A stretch of DNA of 64,000 nucleotides from Plantago major. Its lineage: Eukaryota; Streptophyta; Magnoliopsida; Lamiales; Plantaginaceae. Shown here in pieces: positions 36,039 to 49,168 of this stretch. The first letter of the stretch is position 1. Each line of letters opens with the position of its first letter. Made by a program: the position numbers and the translations under genes. The stretch lies in NCBI GenBank assembly GCA_026545765.1, contig CM048840.1, positions 7,165,765-7,229,764 on the forward strand, given 5' to 3'. The notes under the pieces are model-generated. The model was given only the letters and a program-made list of their open reading frames with translations. It ran no database searches and had not been told where the DNA came from.

Positions 36039-36334
36039 TTGTCTATGATAGTGACTTAAACTTTTGAGTGATAAGTATATTAGTAGTTGATCGATGTGTG
36101 AACGTTTTTGTTGCACCTAAAACATCTCTAACCTGTCAAGTAGGTTCGAAGTTTATTGACATGAAACTTCTGCTACTAATTATGTGCTATCGTCTTTCGA
36201 ATTATCCCCTTCGCTTCTTGTCTAATTGATGTGATGATTTTGTCATATATTGAAACATCCACAATTTGTTATCCCCTATGGTTCTTATCTAATAGATATT
36301 TTTACTTATTTGTTAATATTTTATACATATAGTT

Positions 36335-36408
<74 letters not shown>
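35972..36408. repeat. Two long TA dinucleotide tracts
   Basis: Tracts at about 35972-36035 and 36341-36408 are separated by 300 bp of AT-rich DNA without a gene. Confidence 0.95.
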
Positions 36409-36411
<3 letters not shown>

Positions 36412-37340
36412 AAAATTTATTATACAAGTTAGTGATTTTATACAAGATAGTATATAACATTTAAGTTAGGCATGTGTTTTTTATTTAGAAAAAAATATTT
36501 TTTGATACAAAACTCTAATTAGGAATAAATTTGCAAATTTGCTATAGGAATTTTTTTTCGATCCCGACAATATGACTATATAATTTTTTTCCTGTATCTG
36601 TAATTTTGACTTAAAAACTAAATTCTATTGTTTGCACTTATTTTAATTACGAAAATTTGTTTGGTCTCCAAAACTCAAATTCGAGTTACTTAAATTGTCC
36701 AAAACTGAAAGTCATAGTTGATTGAACTTGAGTGGCTCCTTAAACTTTCCCTTTATTATTAACCAATGAATATCGAGTGTTACTCATATGATGAAAAATA
36801 GAATATTACAAAATAAAACTTGTAATTAAGAATGTGGCTACGTTTTTCATCAAGAATGTGTGTTTGATATGCAGATCGTGGGTTTACAATAATTATGGAC
36901 TACTGAAAATTTTATGTAAATGGAGGAGTGCTACAATACTCCGAAAATTTACAAAGATTTGGTCTCTCAATAAGTTTGTTATTGATGGACTTTTTGAGAT
37001 TTAGTCCCTTATTTGGTTTATTTGGTGTAAATTAAAAATGTGTTTTGTATTTCTTTCAAATATAGGTTTGCTTTTAGTATTAAAGATAGATTTGGGCATC
37101 GATATGCTGAAGAATTAGATGAAAGAATAAGCGTCACCCTGAGGAGTCGATGTGTGGGTGAAAAAAGAGCTGGAGGAATACAGTTAGCTTTTATTTTTTT
37201 CCTAGCCAATCAGAACATTTCGTTTGGCCAACAATAACAAATTTCGACCAATCAGAATCAAGGATTTTGCAAGGTCAGCATATTATATGACTTCACTACA
37301 AGGCTTGAAAATGTCTTCTTTTTATATAGATATAGATAGA

Positions 37341-38450
37341 TTTTAGTATTTTTTTCCTTGCATTTATTTAATTCAAATTAAAACTTGATTTCAAATCTAT
37401 CATTTTCCAAACTAATTGTAATGCAGTTTTTCGCCCATATTTCGGCATCGAAGGGGTCATTCATTTATTTCAGTTCACCACATTCATTTTCATCCGTGCA
37501 TCTCTAGAAACACTAAATGTACGTTAAATAACATTTAAAAAAAAACTTTTTATCACAACACACTATATTCAAATTATTTTGTATCCTTATATGGTTCAAT
37601 CTTATTAAAAGTTGCATTAGAATCAATAAACCTACAATAATGTAAATTGTTAATTTATATAATTACATTGCTTCTAACAATAAGTTTAAAGTTTGCACGC
37701 GAGTACCTCGTGTCAATTTTTCAATAACCACAAGTAGTGTAATGTGGGCAAGAATAACAAGAATATTCGAAGTAAGAAATATGCTAGAGAAAGACGACAG
37801 GATTGTTATATATAAGTAGGGACTTGGCGAAGACTCTACTCAAGAGGTTTAGGTCGAACTCGCTAAGGTAAATCAAGTGGAACTCGAGTTGAATTTAGGC
37901 TCCTTAATTTAATAAGCCTGCCGAACCTAGACTTGATTAGTCGAGGTTGAGTCGAATTATGTGACAATCAGATCGTCTCAGACTTGTTTACACCAAATTG
38001 CTACCAAAGCAAAACATCAAATACAATGAATACTAGAAAAACGGCCCACTAAGTAAAAACTTGGTCAAAAGTCGAAACAATACAACCAAACATTATTATT
38101 ACACACAAAAGGACCCTGCTAACACTTGCGCACCCTACAAAACCCACCTAAAGTCTAAAGACTAATTTAAAATCAAAAGCACATAACCTAATAGAACAAG
38201 CCAAGTATATGTTATTCATCTAATCTGCACCTGCGAAACAAAAATACAGAAAGAATTTACATGGACCATATCTACCAGCCATAAGCTGAAACATTCTACG
38301 TATATACTAACATTAATGCACCTGGGCGAGTTTCCAGTATATCGAAAATGATAGTCAACAATCATCTCTATACGAAAAGATTAAAAGAAACCGAAGGATC
38401 CAAGTTCATATCAGTAAGCAACATATCTGTTTTGGACAGTCTGGTAAGGT
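37341..38450. other. Intergenic DNA between the Helitron and the sigma-factor gene
   Basis: No gene or clear repeat is seen. The part next to 38450 should include the 3' untranslated region of the minus-strand sigma gene. Confidence 0.45.
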
Positions 38451-41400
38451 TTATTGTGTATGTACATAAAGGCTCAAAACCTCAAGAGCCTCCTCATTCC
38501 TCAACTTTGCCAGAGCTGACTTTTCTATTTTCCTTATCCACTCTTTGCTCACACCAAAAAGCTTCCCGATTTCTTCAAGCGATTTGCACTGATAATTGCT
38601 CAGTCCAAATCTCATGATCAGCACTTGTTTTTCACGCGGGTCCAAGCTGTTAAGAAGGGTATAAATGTCATTCGTCATTTGCTGCCGGGTCACATATTCA
38701 TCTGAACTCATTACTGATGAATCAGGTATAACTTCCTGTTACATACATGGTTGAGGAATCATGTTAGAAAATTGAGCATGCAATTGCATGTCTAATCATA
38801 TAATGCATTAACCAGCTGTAGATGATATTGCACAATGTTTGCGGACTTTCTTTGACAATTACAGGATGAGAGTCATGCCAGGAGCGAAGCCATGAATAAA
38901 GTTCACATGGGGTCACTGTAACTCAGAAGTTAAATTTCATTTACTAGTGGAGCCCAATCAGTAAATTAATAAAAAGTACTATAACATTTTCCTTTAATTG
39001 GAAAAAAGGGTGGGGCTTGAGTCCAGCCCACCTGCCCCAAACCTAGCACCTCCCCTGAGTCATGAGATGATGAAAACCAATGTTTAGACGAGCTGGTAGA
39101 ATTCGATCACTGATAAGGTAGTCTAAACTGAAAGATTCGAATGTAGTTGTTTACCAAATTACCTGATAAGACAGTTGATTTGCTAAAATGAAATAGAAAA
39201 AGTAGCTAATGAACAGTTGGAGTAACTACTTTCCGAATCAGCCTGCTCATCACTTAGCATTCATATAACATAGTAACATACTCTATTATTTTGGCCAAAC
39301 GGTCAAATAAGCTGGTTCAGCATATAATCAACCTGAAACGGTGATGCTAATCAAAGCCCAAGGATGTTATGCCAAAAGTCCTCAACACAGGGTCACAATT
39401 TAGGAATAGATGATAAATTTCAAGGCGAATTGCTTTTCATGTAATCAATATGGAGATAGAAGTCTTACCAAATACTTCACATTAGTGAATTCTCCGATTT
39501 TCTGATCAATTGATGCCACAACCCTAAGGAATTTGCTAGCAGTCTCAATTTTCTCCACAGAAAGGCCACTAAACTTGGCAATCTCAACATAATCTGGATG
39601 TTTGCCGTGGCTTGAACTGAGAGCCTTTCGTGCCTTTAGTATTTGATTTATCACCTTGCTCCAAGTGCACTGCAGGCAGAATGAACAGAATGGTGAGTAT
39701 AGATTTCTTCTCTCATTTCATTATAGTATAGGTACTGTGACACAGCAAATAAAATCATCATAAAAGTACAAAGACGTACAGGAATTCGGATCCCTCTTGC
39801 ATGTCTTGTCACGAGTGTGGAGATCGACTTCCTGATCCAGTATTGGACATAGGTCGAGAATTTGTATCCCCTAGATTGGTCAAACCTTTCTGCGCCTCGC
39901 AAGACACCTATGTTTCCCGCCTGCGAAACCGTAGCTATCAAGTCATCAAGCATTAATACGAATATCTCAAATTCAAAAACACATGCATGGGAGCTATACT
40001 TGATACTCAGTTTCTCCATGAAGTTACGAATAAAGTGATTAATGCATCAGGAGCAAAGCATCAAAGAATGTTTTCAACAAAATTTCAAGCAATTGAGCAA
40101 TTACATTCAAGATATATATAATCGAGCATGTGCATGTGTGTAGACAAATATTGCTTGTCAATAGCTGAAGTTCAACAAAAGTCGTCAATCTGCAGAAAGA
40201 AAATAAGCATGCACAAGGTCTGATGATGGGCAGCAAAAATGGCATCATGCTGTAAATAAAAGGACATGCTAATTACCAAGTATGTTGTGTGAAGTATGGG
40301 GAATTACATCGTATTTTTTGTAAAATATTTTATGCTAATTACCAGTATTCTGAGGGGTTAAAGTTCGACAAACTTTTGTATACATATATGCTACACCATT
40401 AGGGCATTGACATATGCAGTTCCTCCCGCCGGTCTACAGGGATTCATCCAACTTAGACAATGTTCTTTGTTACTTCAGAATGGGTATGGGACGAATGACC
40501 AGGAGATAATAACAACTCCAAGAAACATTAAATGTCAACAGAAAAAAACTCTTTTTCTCGAGGGTACAAATTGCAATGAATGATTAACAAACCTGAATCA
40601 AATCATCAAAGGCCAGCCCGGACCCTCGATAATTCCTTGCCACAAACAGAACCAAGGAACGGGTACTTATCAAGAGCTCGTCCCTGCAACGCCAACCATA
40701 ATGCAAACGTTGCTGCAACATTTTCTTTTCGATTCCTGCAGCTGCTGCCCAGCTACCCAAGCTAGCTACCTGACCAGTTCCTTCTTCCAGTGCTATCTTG
40801 ATCTTTTCCAACTCTGCAAGCAACTGAAGCGTTACAATATTATTGGCAAGGCACTTTTTCCTTAAACAGCCTAAATCACTTCTAGCATATATGAAATGAA
40901 GCAACAACCTTAACGCCACTAGACATCTCTGCTTCGCTTCTAGCAAATTTCTGCCCTTTTTTTCTAGATCTTGTGGGATTTCTTCTAGATGGCCGACCCC
41001 TTGAAATAATTTCTGAGGACAGCTCTACGATACAGTTAGCGCTTCCATTTTCCAACGATTTTTTTCTCTTCACTTTTCTAAGTTCCTTCTTTCCAGATTG
41101 AATAAGCACCTTATCCATTAGATCATTTACCTCTTCAGAAATCGTAGTTGGTGCATTAGACAGATCAGAGGACTTCAGGGTCTTGGACAAACATGAATTG
41201 AACAAACTTAAAGCTCCGAGTCTTTCTAATTGCTTCAGAATATCACTTTCCAACCTTACCACGTCAGAACCCACAAACATGCTGTCCAACTGATCAAGAT
41301 TTTTCATTAGCAATTGGAATTGTGATGAATTGGTTGCTTGCAAGCTCGTAGTGTATCCTAAATCATCCTCCTTGCTAGAAATTAAAGTATTATTGTCAAG

Positions 41401-42471
41401 TAAACTATATAAACCATCGCGAGAACCTTTCCCAAGAGCTATCTGGAAAGCATAGAATAAGCATATTAAGAGACTGAATCAAACAGAAGAAATTGACAGA
41501 ACTAAAGAAACTTGGTGACTTTTGTCACCTCAGTATCTCCTGCTCCTAAGTAATAATTCTCGAAAGTTTGTTGGGAAGAACAAGCATGTTGTTTGGAAGT
41601 ATTAGCTGGCATTTCCGTCTCTCCACATGTAAGGGATGCAACAGATGATTTAGCCAACAAGTAGGAATAATCCCTGCCTCTACCTGTGTTATTTCAGGGC
41701 AATATATCAATACAAGGACATATGCAAAAATTCACCTGCAGTGCCTATGCATGTTAGTCCTAATCTTTGTGCCCCTAAATTCTAAAACTACCTAGACAAA
41801 TCTAACCACTTCAACGTACGATCATGTTTCCAATGATTATGTACGGGACGATGTCCCTTTCTCTAGGACAGATGTTTCCAAAGCATTCAGTTCTTACTTC
41901 TTACTTCCAGTTCCAATTGGCAATTATAATACGCAAGCAACACGCTTAAATTCATGAAAATTCTACATAGCTCCGAAAATCGGATTCCCGGAGGCTGGAC
42001 TTAAACTTTGTACTCATTTCACTTCATAAGTTGGTACACAAACTGTGACATTGCAGGCAACTTACCTAATAAGGTAAAGCAATGGCGCAATGCCATACTA
42101 TGACTATAGCAATCGCACAAATGATTGGATAAACCAACTTAAGTCTATAAACGTAGACAAAATTCATTCTTTATGGTTTGCTAGCTATTGGGAATGACTA
42201 CCACATACAAATGATGATTAAAATTAACAAAGCAAATGAAAGTTGCAAACCATTCTGTTAACAAAACTACAACTATGGAAGCAAAACACATCAAGAACAG
42301 TTAAAAACAAAAGTTTCAATCATAAGAATAAGGTAAAGCTCAAACAAAAAAAAGCTTGAACAGTAACTAATTGAACTTACAGGAATATGAAGAAGGCCAA
42401 GATGAAGAGCTTGTGGAGAGAGGAGATTGGAGTGAAATACCAGTCCATTTAAGGTGCAGCCTAAAACCCAT
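38451..42471 (-). CDS. SIG3: Plastid RNA polymerase sigma factor, SIG3 (sigC) type
   Basis: Seven coding exons join in frame to 545 residues: 42381-42471, 41529-41683, 40909-41442, 40593-40823, 39780-39920, 39469-39669 and 38451-38735, all with GT-AG borders. The start [11 protein letters not shown] is followed by a Ser-rich stretch suited to a chloroplast transit peptide. Residues 83-260 are variable with a basic patch [18 protein letters not shown]. Region 2 (about 310-384) has LAFDDLIQ across an exon junction into [20 protein letters not shown] and [10 protein letters not shown]. Region 3 follows, then region 4 (about 455-540) with [20 protein letters not shown], the helix-turn-helix that reads the -35 box. 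Nuclear sigma factors direct the plastid-encoded polymerase; Arabidopsis SIG3 serves psbN. The SIG3 assignment rests on the region 3-4 wording remembered from that clade and on length. It is not bacterial contamination, because it has introns. Confidence 0.85.
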
Positions 42472-42951
42472 GAACTAGTTTACAGTGGTAATCCAAGAAA
42501 CTGCTTAGATGAACTGAGAGCATGAGTAAGGAGAGCAGATGAAGGGGAGTCTCATATGAAATAAATATCTGCGCCCATGATTGAGTGATATTTTTTGTTG
42601 ATTGATAATCAAAGGTGAGATTTTTAGGAGAAGTGAGGCCCAGATCATCTTGATTTCTCTAAGCCACTGGTTCCCCATCCCAAGTTCCAACCTCAGAGTG
42701 GACGGTGGTCAATGGCGTTTATAGTGGTGAGCAACAACCCCTATGAAACCCGGACCAGACCGAATTGAGGCCGAACCAGAGGACCAGACCGGAAAAGTGT
42801 GTCATATTTCTGTTCGGAAGAACTTCAAACTTCAAACGTTTGTTAAACGCATGACACTTTTTAAAAAATTATAAATATAACCTTAAAGTTTAATAAATTT
42901 ATAATTAAGTCCCAGAAGAATTACAACTTAAAAAAACAAAACTCTAACAAC
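42472..42951 (-). promoter_or_regulatory. Upstream region of the SIG3-like gene
   Basis: This 480-bp stretch precedes the start codon on the minus strand and must hold the 5' untranslated region and core promoter. I did not find a decisive TATA box or light-response element. It is bounded upstream by an inverted-repeat structure at 42952. Confidence 0.4.
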
Positions 42952-44870
42952 ATTACAGTATATATATAAGTGGACAACTATCAGAGTTGTGCAATTGAGT
43001 ACTTAATTTAATTTAAATTGGGCCCAATTATAATATATATGTAAATTAGACTTTAATTACAAAAAAATAAATATGTCTTCTCCAATATAATTTCAAGCTC
43101 TAATTCCACCCTAACAAAATCAATTCATAAAAAAAAATCAGCTATGTCCTCTCCAAATTAAATTTCAAACACTAATTCAGCTTCAACAAAATCAATTCAT
43201 CATAAAAAATAATGATAACCAATCTTCTTTCTCCAATTAAATTAAAACAGATTACTTCGCACTAAATCAAACTCTAATTCAACTCGAAAAAATACAATTC
43301 ATTATAAAAAAAAACGATACTACTAATATTCATATACTTCTTCCATTTTTTGTTACTTGGTAACACAACAGGTCCTAGTAAACTAAATTATCCAACACCT
43401 TCATTCTTCACTCTTCATCTCCACTGAAGATCAAACAATTCCAAAGAATTAAGAAATCTTCACAAAGTTTACATTAGGAAAAGAAATGCTCCATAATAAC
43501 AAACTCAAAACCATTTTCCTCCACTCCAGTAACCGAATACTATTGCTGCTTTTCTAGGTTTCTAAGCAGGCCAATTCTAAACAAATTACATAAGAAAACC
43601 AACTGCTCTTCTAAGTTGTTACAAATCTATGCAAACAGATCATTTACCCAAAACACAAGAAAGATCCAGAAACTGCATTCACCACCCAAAAAAAAAATAC
43701 AATCAACATTATATGATTATACTATTTCAACAACAAATAACGCAACTAAAAAAATAAAATAACATTGCTACTACAATAATACAAATTTATAACATAAATA
43801 ACCAAACAATTAAATAATAAAAAAACAATGTATACATAAACGCTTGTGGCCTGCGTTTTCGGAGGCCAGCCTGGTTGTGGCCTGCGAAAATGCGTTTGAT
43901 TTCATGGAGAAATTCTGATGTCTATGTTATCGGTCCAGGTTTACTATACCAAAATATATACCATCTCCCGTATTACTGTTGCGATCGTGACACATGTCAA
44001 TACAAATAAAAGGAGAATAAATTTGATTTGATAACATATCTTCCCAAAATTTACTCATTTTCATTCATCCTATAGTTTAGGAAACAGTTTATTAAACTGC
44101 ATGACCCGTGTTCTTTCCGTCAACATTACCATTAACACAGTTCATTAGCTTAATTCATTACTTTAATTTGATTGCAAGAAGCTGCAAATTTAAAGACTAT
44201 GAGAACATACATTTTATGAGGCTGGCTGAAACTGAAACTATGAAACATGTTTTTATGGATCCAGTGTTTGATTGATGTCCAATATCTTTTGCACTTCTTG
44301 AGCAGCAAAGAGTTGTTATTAGGATGATTAGAATGTGAAAACATGCTACGTGTGTTATTGTGACACATAGTTACAAAAAAAATGGAAGAAGTATATAAAA
44401 GTAATTAATATCGTTGTTTCTACAAGGAATTGCATTTTTTCGATTTGAATTATGATTTAAGTTAGTGCGAAGTGATCCGTACGTTTTAATTTAATTGGGG
44501 AAAAAAGATTGGTTATTTATGAATTGATTTTGTTAGGGTTGAATTAGGGATTCAAATTTAATTGGAGAAGACATATTTGATTTTCGTTATGATGAATTGG
44601 CTTTTGTTATGGTAGAATTAAGGCTTCAAATTATATTAGAGAATACATATTTGTTTTTTGTAATTAAAGTCTAATTTACATATATATTACAAACGAGTCT
44701 AATTTAACTTAAATTAGGTACTCAATTGCACAACTCCATAGTAGTCTACTTATATATATAATAATTAATATATAATAATAATATACTGTAACAAACGAGT
44801 TCAATTTAACTTAAATTAGATACTCAATTACACAACTTCAATAGTTGTCCATTTATATATATACTGTAAT
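42952..44870. repeat. Inverted repeat E1 (arms about 42952-43300 and 44440-44870)
   Basis: The outer ends ATTACAGTATATATATAAGT and its complement match, followed by a shared GGACAACTAT and ACTCAATTG.ACAACT. The right arm carries an extra internal copy of its terminal about 120 bp (44680-44760). It could be a foldback transposon, but no target duplication was found. No coding region lies inside. Confidence 0.75.
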
Positions 44871-45590
44871 ATAAAAATATATTATATTGATTAGTGTAAT
44901 TTTATCAAAGAGTAAGAGAGAGATTACAAAAATAATCAAGTAAATCATTTTTTAATTGTATAAGTTCCGGTAAAAAACACATGATTGCAATTGTATTCAT
45001 TGACTTTTAGGAGATATAATTCCAGAATCATGAACACATTTTTACCCAACCAACTTTTATAAAAGATAAATTGTACTGTAACGACATAAGAGAATTCCAA
45101 AACTTAATTCACTAAAAGATTATAATTTATAAGTCTTACTGCTCAAAGAAATATCATCATTACCAGAGGCTTATGTATGATAAAATTTAAGTTTCTAATA
45201 CTATGTGTACATATTAAATAGGTTAAAAACTTAAATGGTTCATGCTTAGTAAGAGTAATTACAATGCAATTAAACCAACATTGAGATTAGATGACGTCAC
45301 GGAGCCGCTCAAATGTGATTTCACAACAAGAGTATGCTTTGATAATACTGTAAGTAGGAAATTAAGCTAATGAACTGTGTTAATGGTAACGTTAACTGGA
45401 AGAATCCGAGTCATGCAGTCTAATAAACTGTTTCCTAAATTATAGGATGAATGGAAATGAGTAAATTTTGGGGAAGATATGTTATCAAATCAAATTTATT
45501 CTCTATTTGTATTTACATGTATCGCGATCGCAACGATGGTACGGGAGATGGTATATATTTTGGTATAGTAAACCCGGACCGCTATGCTAT
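43920..45590. repeat. Inverted repeat E2, interleaved with E1
   Basis: 43920-44155 is the reverse complement of about 45365-45590, sharing for example GATATGTTATCAAATCAAAT and CTGTTTCCTAAATTATAGGA in the right copy. One arm lies inside E1 and the other outside it, so the two repeats are not simply nested. Confidence 0.8.
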
Positions 45591-45599
45591 GATGTCGAT

Positions 45600-46577
45600 T
45601 GTATTTTTTTTCCTTCAATTTCGTATGGTGAACAATTAAAATACAAAACTTCTGTGCATAATTGTCCTATGTTTATGATGATTTATTGTTTCTATATGTT
45701 TTTTAGCTCCAAAGTTTTAATCATTTTCCATTATGGTGAAAGAGGGTCTTTGGGTGTTCTATGTTTTGTGGCTCCTCTGTATGTAGGTTTTCAGAATCTT
45801 TCATTTACGCTCACTCTCTAGATTACTATATTGCATTGTTATTGTATGGACTATGGAGTATGGTAGAGATGAAAACATGCGTGTTGTATTTGATAAGCAA
45901 GTGTCTTTCCCGGTATCCGGAAACTATTTTACCGAATTCCGACCAATTTATGAAAGAAATTTTCTTATTATAAATGAAACTTATCCAGTGACCATCATAG
46001 CGTTTATAATCTCCGTTCACGTTTGAAATTGTGTTTGGAATGTGTTTTTGAAAATTTGAAATTATGACTTCATATAGTAGAATAGTTGTCCTAGAACATT
46101 TTTACAACTTTAAATACTACTGGGTTCTTTTTGTAAATTATTGAACTTCAAACTATTATGCAATTTTATTAAAAATGTCCTGCGTTTAACATTGCCTTAT
46201 TTGTAACTCGGTGACATCAACTCAATCTACTGAAATTTGTTTTTCATTCTCCTCCATTGAAACTTTAAAATTGTGATTCTCAACCTGAAAATGACAAAGA
46301 TTTATTGTATGTTCTTTTAAGTCGAAAAATCATGAGAGCATAGTATTGGAACGTGGTTTGACGCTCCACGAATTAACAAGAAAAGAGAAAAGAATTGAGT
46401 AAGACTAACACGTAGAGGTCGAATTATGAAGAACTGGCGCCTCCGGATCACCTCTAACGCTAGGTTAGCACGAACAGAAAGTAAATCACGAGTTAGGAAG
46501 ACCTAATTCGGTAGCACACTTGACGCGGTGGGCATGTTTGATAACAGGAAATAAATATTCATTAATCAACTTATTAG
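45600..46577. other. Intergenic DNA, no gene recognised
   Basis: Several short open frames (45451-46020) exist on both strands but have no domain pattern. A stretch near 46375-46520 resembles leader sequence of unknown origin. Confidence 0.45.
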
Positions 46578-46589
46578 CACTACAAAAAA

Positions 46590-46920
46590 CTGCTGTTTTA
46601 ATCCGTCGCCAAAACACTAGCGATCCGTCGCTAAGTCCTTAGCGACGGATAAAAAAAGCCGTCGTCCCGCTTCCTATCCGTCGCTAAATCGCGACGGATA
46701 AACCTTTGACTTTTTAGCGACGGATATTATCCGTCACTAAAAAGCAGATTTTTATTTTTTTTAAAAAAACAAAATTCTGCTATTTTAGCGACGGATAAAT
46801 TATCCGCCGCCAATATAGCGACGAATAATTTATCCGTTGCTAAAATAGCATAATTTTGTTTTTTTTAAAAATCTGCTTTTTAGCGACGGATAATTTATCC
46901 GTCGCCAAAAAAATCAGATT
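46590..46920. repeat. Left subterminal repeats of CACTA-2
   Basis: Repeated TAGCGACGGATAA and its complement alternate with T-rich spacers. The core matches CACTA-1. Confidence 0.85.
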
Positions 46921-47129
46921 TTTAATTTTTTTATTTTAATAATTTGCAGCATGTTTCATATTTCACCTGTTTCACAAAATATACTGTCCGATAGTAAATC
47001 TAGAATAATGAAATTGTTTTAATTAAACATAAATCATTCTACAAAAGTTAACAAACCATCCGTAATGAAAAACAATATCCGTACATAGTCTAAAGTATAA
47101 AAAAAAAAAACACAGGTCAAAATCTAACT

Positions 47130-49027
47130 ACCGGACGGGGGTGGCTGCTGCTCGAACATGGACATGAAAGCCTGCATCTGTAACCGAAGACGCTCGTTTT
47201 CCTCCCGGAGGGCTCTATCTCGCCGCTCCATTTCCTCTGTGAGCCGTGCAACATGTTCTGACACCTGTGACTGCACCATCTCAGAGACCTGCTCCTGTGT
47301 GAAAACCGGATGTCTAGATTACTGGGATGCTGAGTAGGTAGGAGTAGTCATCATAGGGCCGAAACTCCCCAATCCATATACTCGGCCTTTGTTGTCCATT
47401 GGGTTGACGGCTAAGAAGATGTTGTTTTGTTGTTCAATGGTCAGCTCCTCACCGCTTTACTCTTTGCCTCTCAATCTGAGCCTCCACCTCAGCCTGAAAC
47501 CGTGAAATGCAGATATCATGAGTTACAGTTTTTTCATAATAACCTGTACTACACAAATATGAATTTTAACCAAAATTAACGTACCGCAATAGCCTCGGAC
47601 TTGCTGTCAACCCATCTGCCGTTCTTCAGCTTCACTCTTTTGAAGTACTCGAAGGCGGTATTCGCACTCAAGACACACAAGAACATACGAAACACAAAAC
47701 ACATTAAAGGTAAACATTTAGCTAGGAACTCATTAAAGGCAAACATTTAGCTAGGAACTCATTAAAGGTATAGAAATGAAACACAAAACACATGTACGAA
47801 TAAACTGACCAAATTAGATGTACACTTACAGATTTCACGTGATGCGTAAGAACATCTTGCGACCCTAAGTGGTGAATGGCCACCCCTCTACCCTTAGACG
47901 GCTCTGTCAGCCGGTTCTCTCTGTTGATGTCCGAAATCTGCCGGACATCATTTCGAGTCCAATAGGTCACCCAAAGCGCCCACTCCTCCTCATCACACCA
48001 TGCAGGCCTTTTGTTTTGTCGCCACATCTTCTTCATAGTGCAAACCATATCCTTGTATCGAGCTGACCCCAGTGACTCGAAACAAGGCCATATCAGGTGG
48101 AGCAACCTGTTGGGAATGAAGTACTTTTTCTACATTCCCAATTCCAGACAACATCCAAATTATATAATGTAAACCGAGACATCAATTTAATAAGATAACA
48201 CAACATAACATATTCAATGGTGACTAATATATCACCCAAGTTTAGCGGCTAACATACTACTCACATACAGTGGCTAACATACCACTCACATTGTCCTAAA
48301 ATACACTAACACAGTGGTGACTAACATATCACCCAAGTTAACATACCATTCACATATAGTGGCTAACATACCACTCACATTGTCCTAAAATTTACTAACA
48401 CAGTGGTGACTAACATATCACCCAAGTTCAGTGGCTAACATACCACTCACATACAGTGGCTAACATACCACTCACATTAGAACAACGAGTATAACAACAA
48501 ATAAAGGAATGCCAGATTCAAACTTACCCGCAACTCATCAAAGTACTCGCCTCTCATCCGGTCCGAGATGCACAACCACTTCTCGCCCCTTGCCCGGGGG
48601 CTCCCTCTTGGTCCAAAAGATGTCATCGAGTTTAGCGACTGCATCTGAAGGCCATAACCTGTTATCAATGTATAAGATACAAGAAACAAATATTAATTAG
48701 TATATAGTATAACAATGATGTGACATAAATTATCTTAAGGTATGTTCTATATATATAAGATAATGCATAATACTTACTTGTCTTTGCCCAATGGAAACAT
48801 CACAGACTTTCCGTTCCACTGAGCCCCGACCTCGAGCTCGGTGTAGGGACAGTCGTCGTCCTGTAAGTTCCGAACACGTGAGTCGAGCCCCTGCTCGAAC
48901 CAGGTGGCGTCTTAGGAACCGTAGAGCGGCTACTCTGACTAATCTGCTCCTCTGAGTCAGACCCTCCTCCTCGACTACCCCTGACTGGCCGCATGGGGGA
49001 GGACGGTATGTGCATCGCCTATGTCGC
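47130..49027 (-). pseudogene. TnpA-like gene of CACTA-2, probably decayed
   Basis: It has the same exon order as the CACTA-1 gene: an N-terminal block beginning MPRHRRCTYRPPP near 49027, a central block (47830-48105) with WALWVTYWTRND, INRENRLTEPSKG and HHLGSQDVLTHH, and C-terminal blocks downstream to about 47130. Frame changes in the first block (48730-49027) and a stop near 47320 suggest loss of function, though some could reflect exon limits I cannot fix. In the family the protein binds subterminal repeats. Confidence 0.65.
48220..48480. repeat. Expanded tandem repeats in a TnpA-like intron
   Basis: Alternating GTGGCTAACATACCACTCAC and GTGACTAACATATCACCCAA units, about three rounds with CATTGTCCTAAAAT.TACTAAC spacers. 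They are longer than the array at the same place in CACTA-1. Confidence 0.85.
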
Positions 49028-49168
49028 GGCATCTGCAAAAACATGCAACAAATACAGGAAAAATGTGTTAGTATATACCTACATACATTAACAAGCTAGC
49101 TGCCCTAATATATATACTCCCTCTTAATAAAAGACTTGGGATTCTTGTTTCTGCCATAAAATTTTCCT

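Larger units (their letters stand above)
30833..37340 (-). mobile_element. Reverse-oriented Helitron sequence, possibly two nested elements
   Basis: The left boundary (Helitron 3' end) is CTAG at 30833-30836 preceded by A, followed by the hairpin CCCGTCGATACTCGACGGG. The right boundary is ATAGATAGA/T at 37340, whose complement TCTATCTATATC fits plant Helitron 5' ends. A second, more worn 3'-type end occurs inside at 32763-32794. The region may therefore be one Helitron inserted beside or into another. Helicase remnants are on the minus strand at 31183-32420. Confidence 0.65.

Noticed and set aside
38451-42471. Bacterial contamination as the source of the sigma factor
   Set aside because: Seven exons with GT-AG introns and a transit-peptide-like start show a plant nuclear gene.
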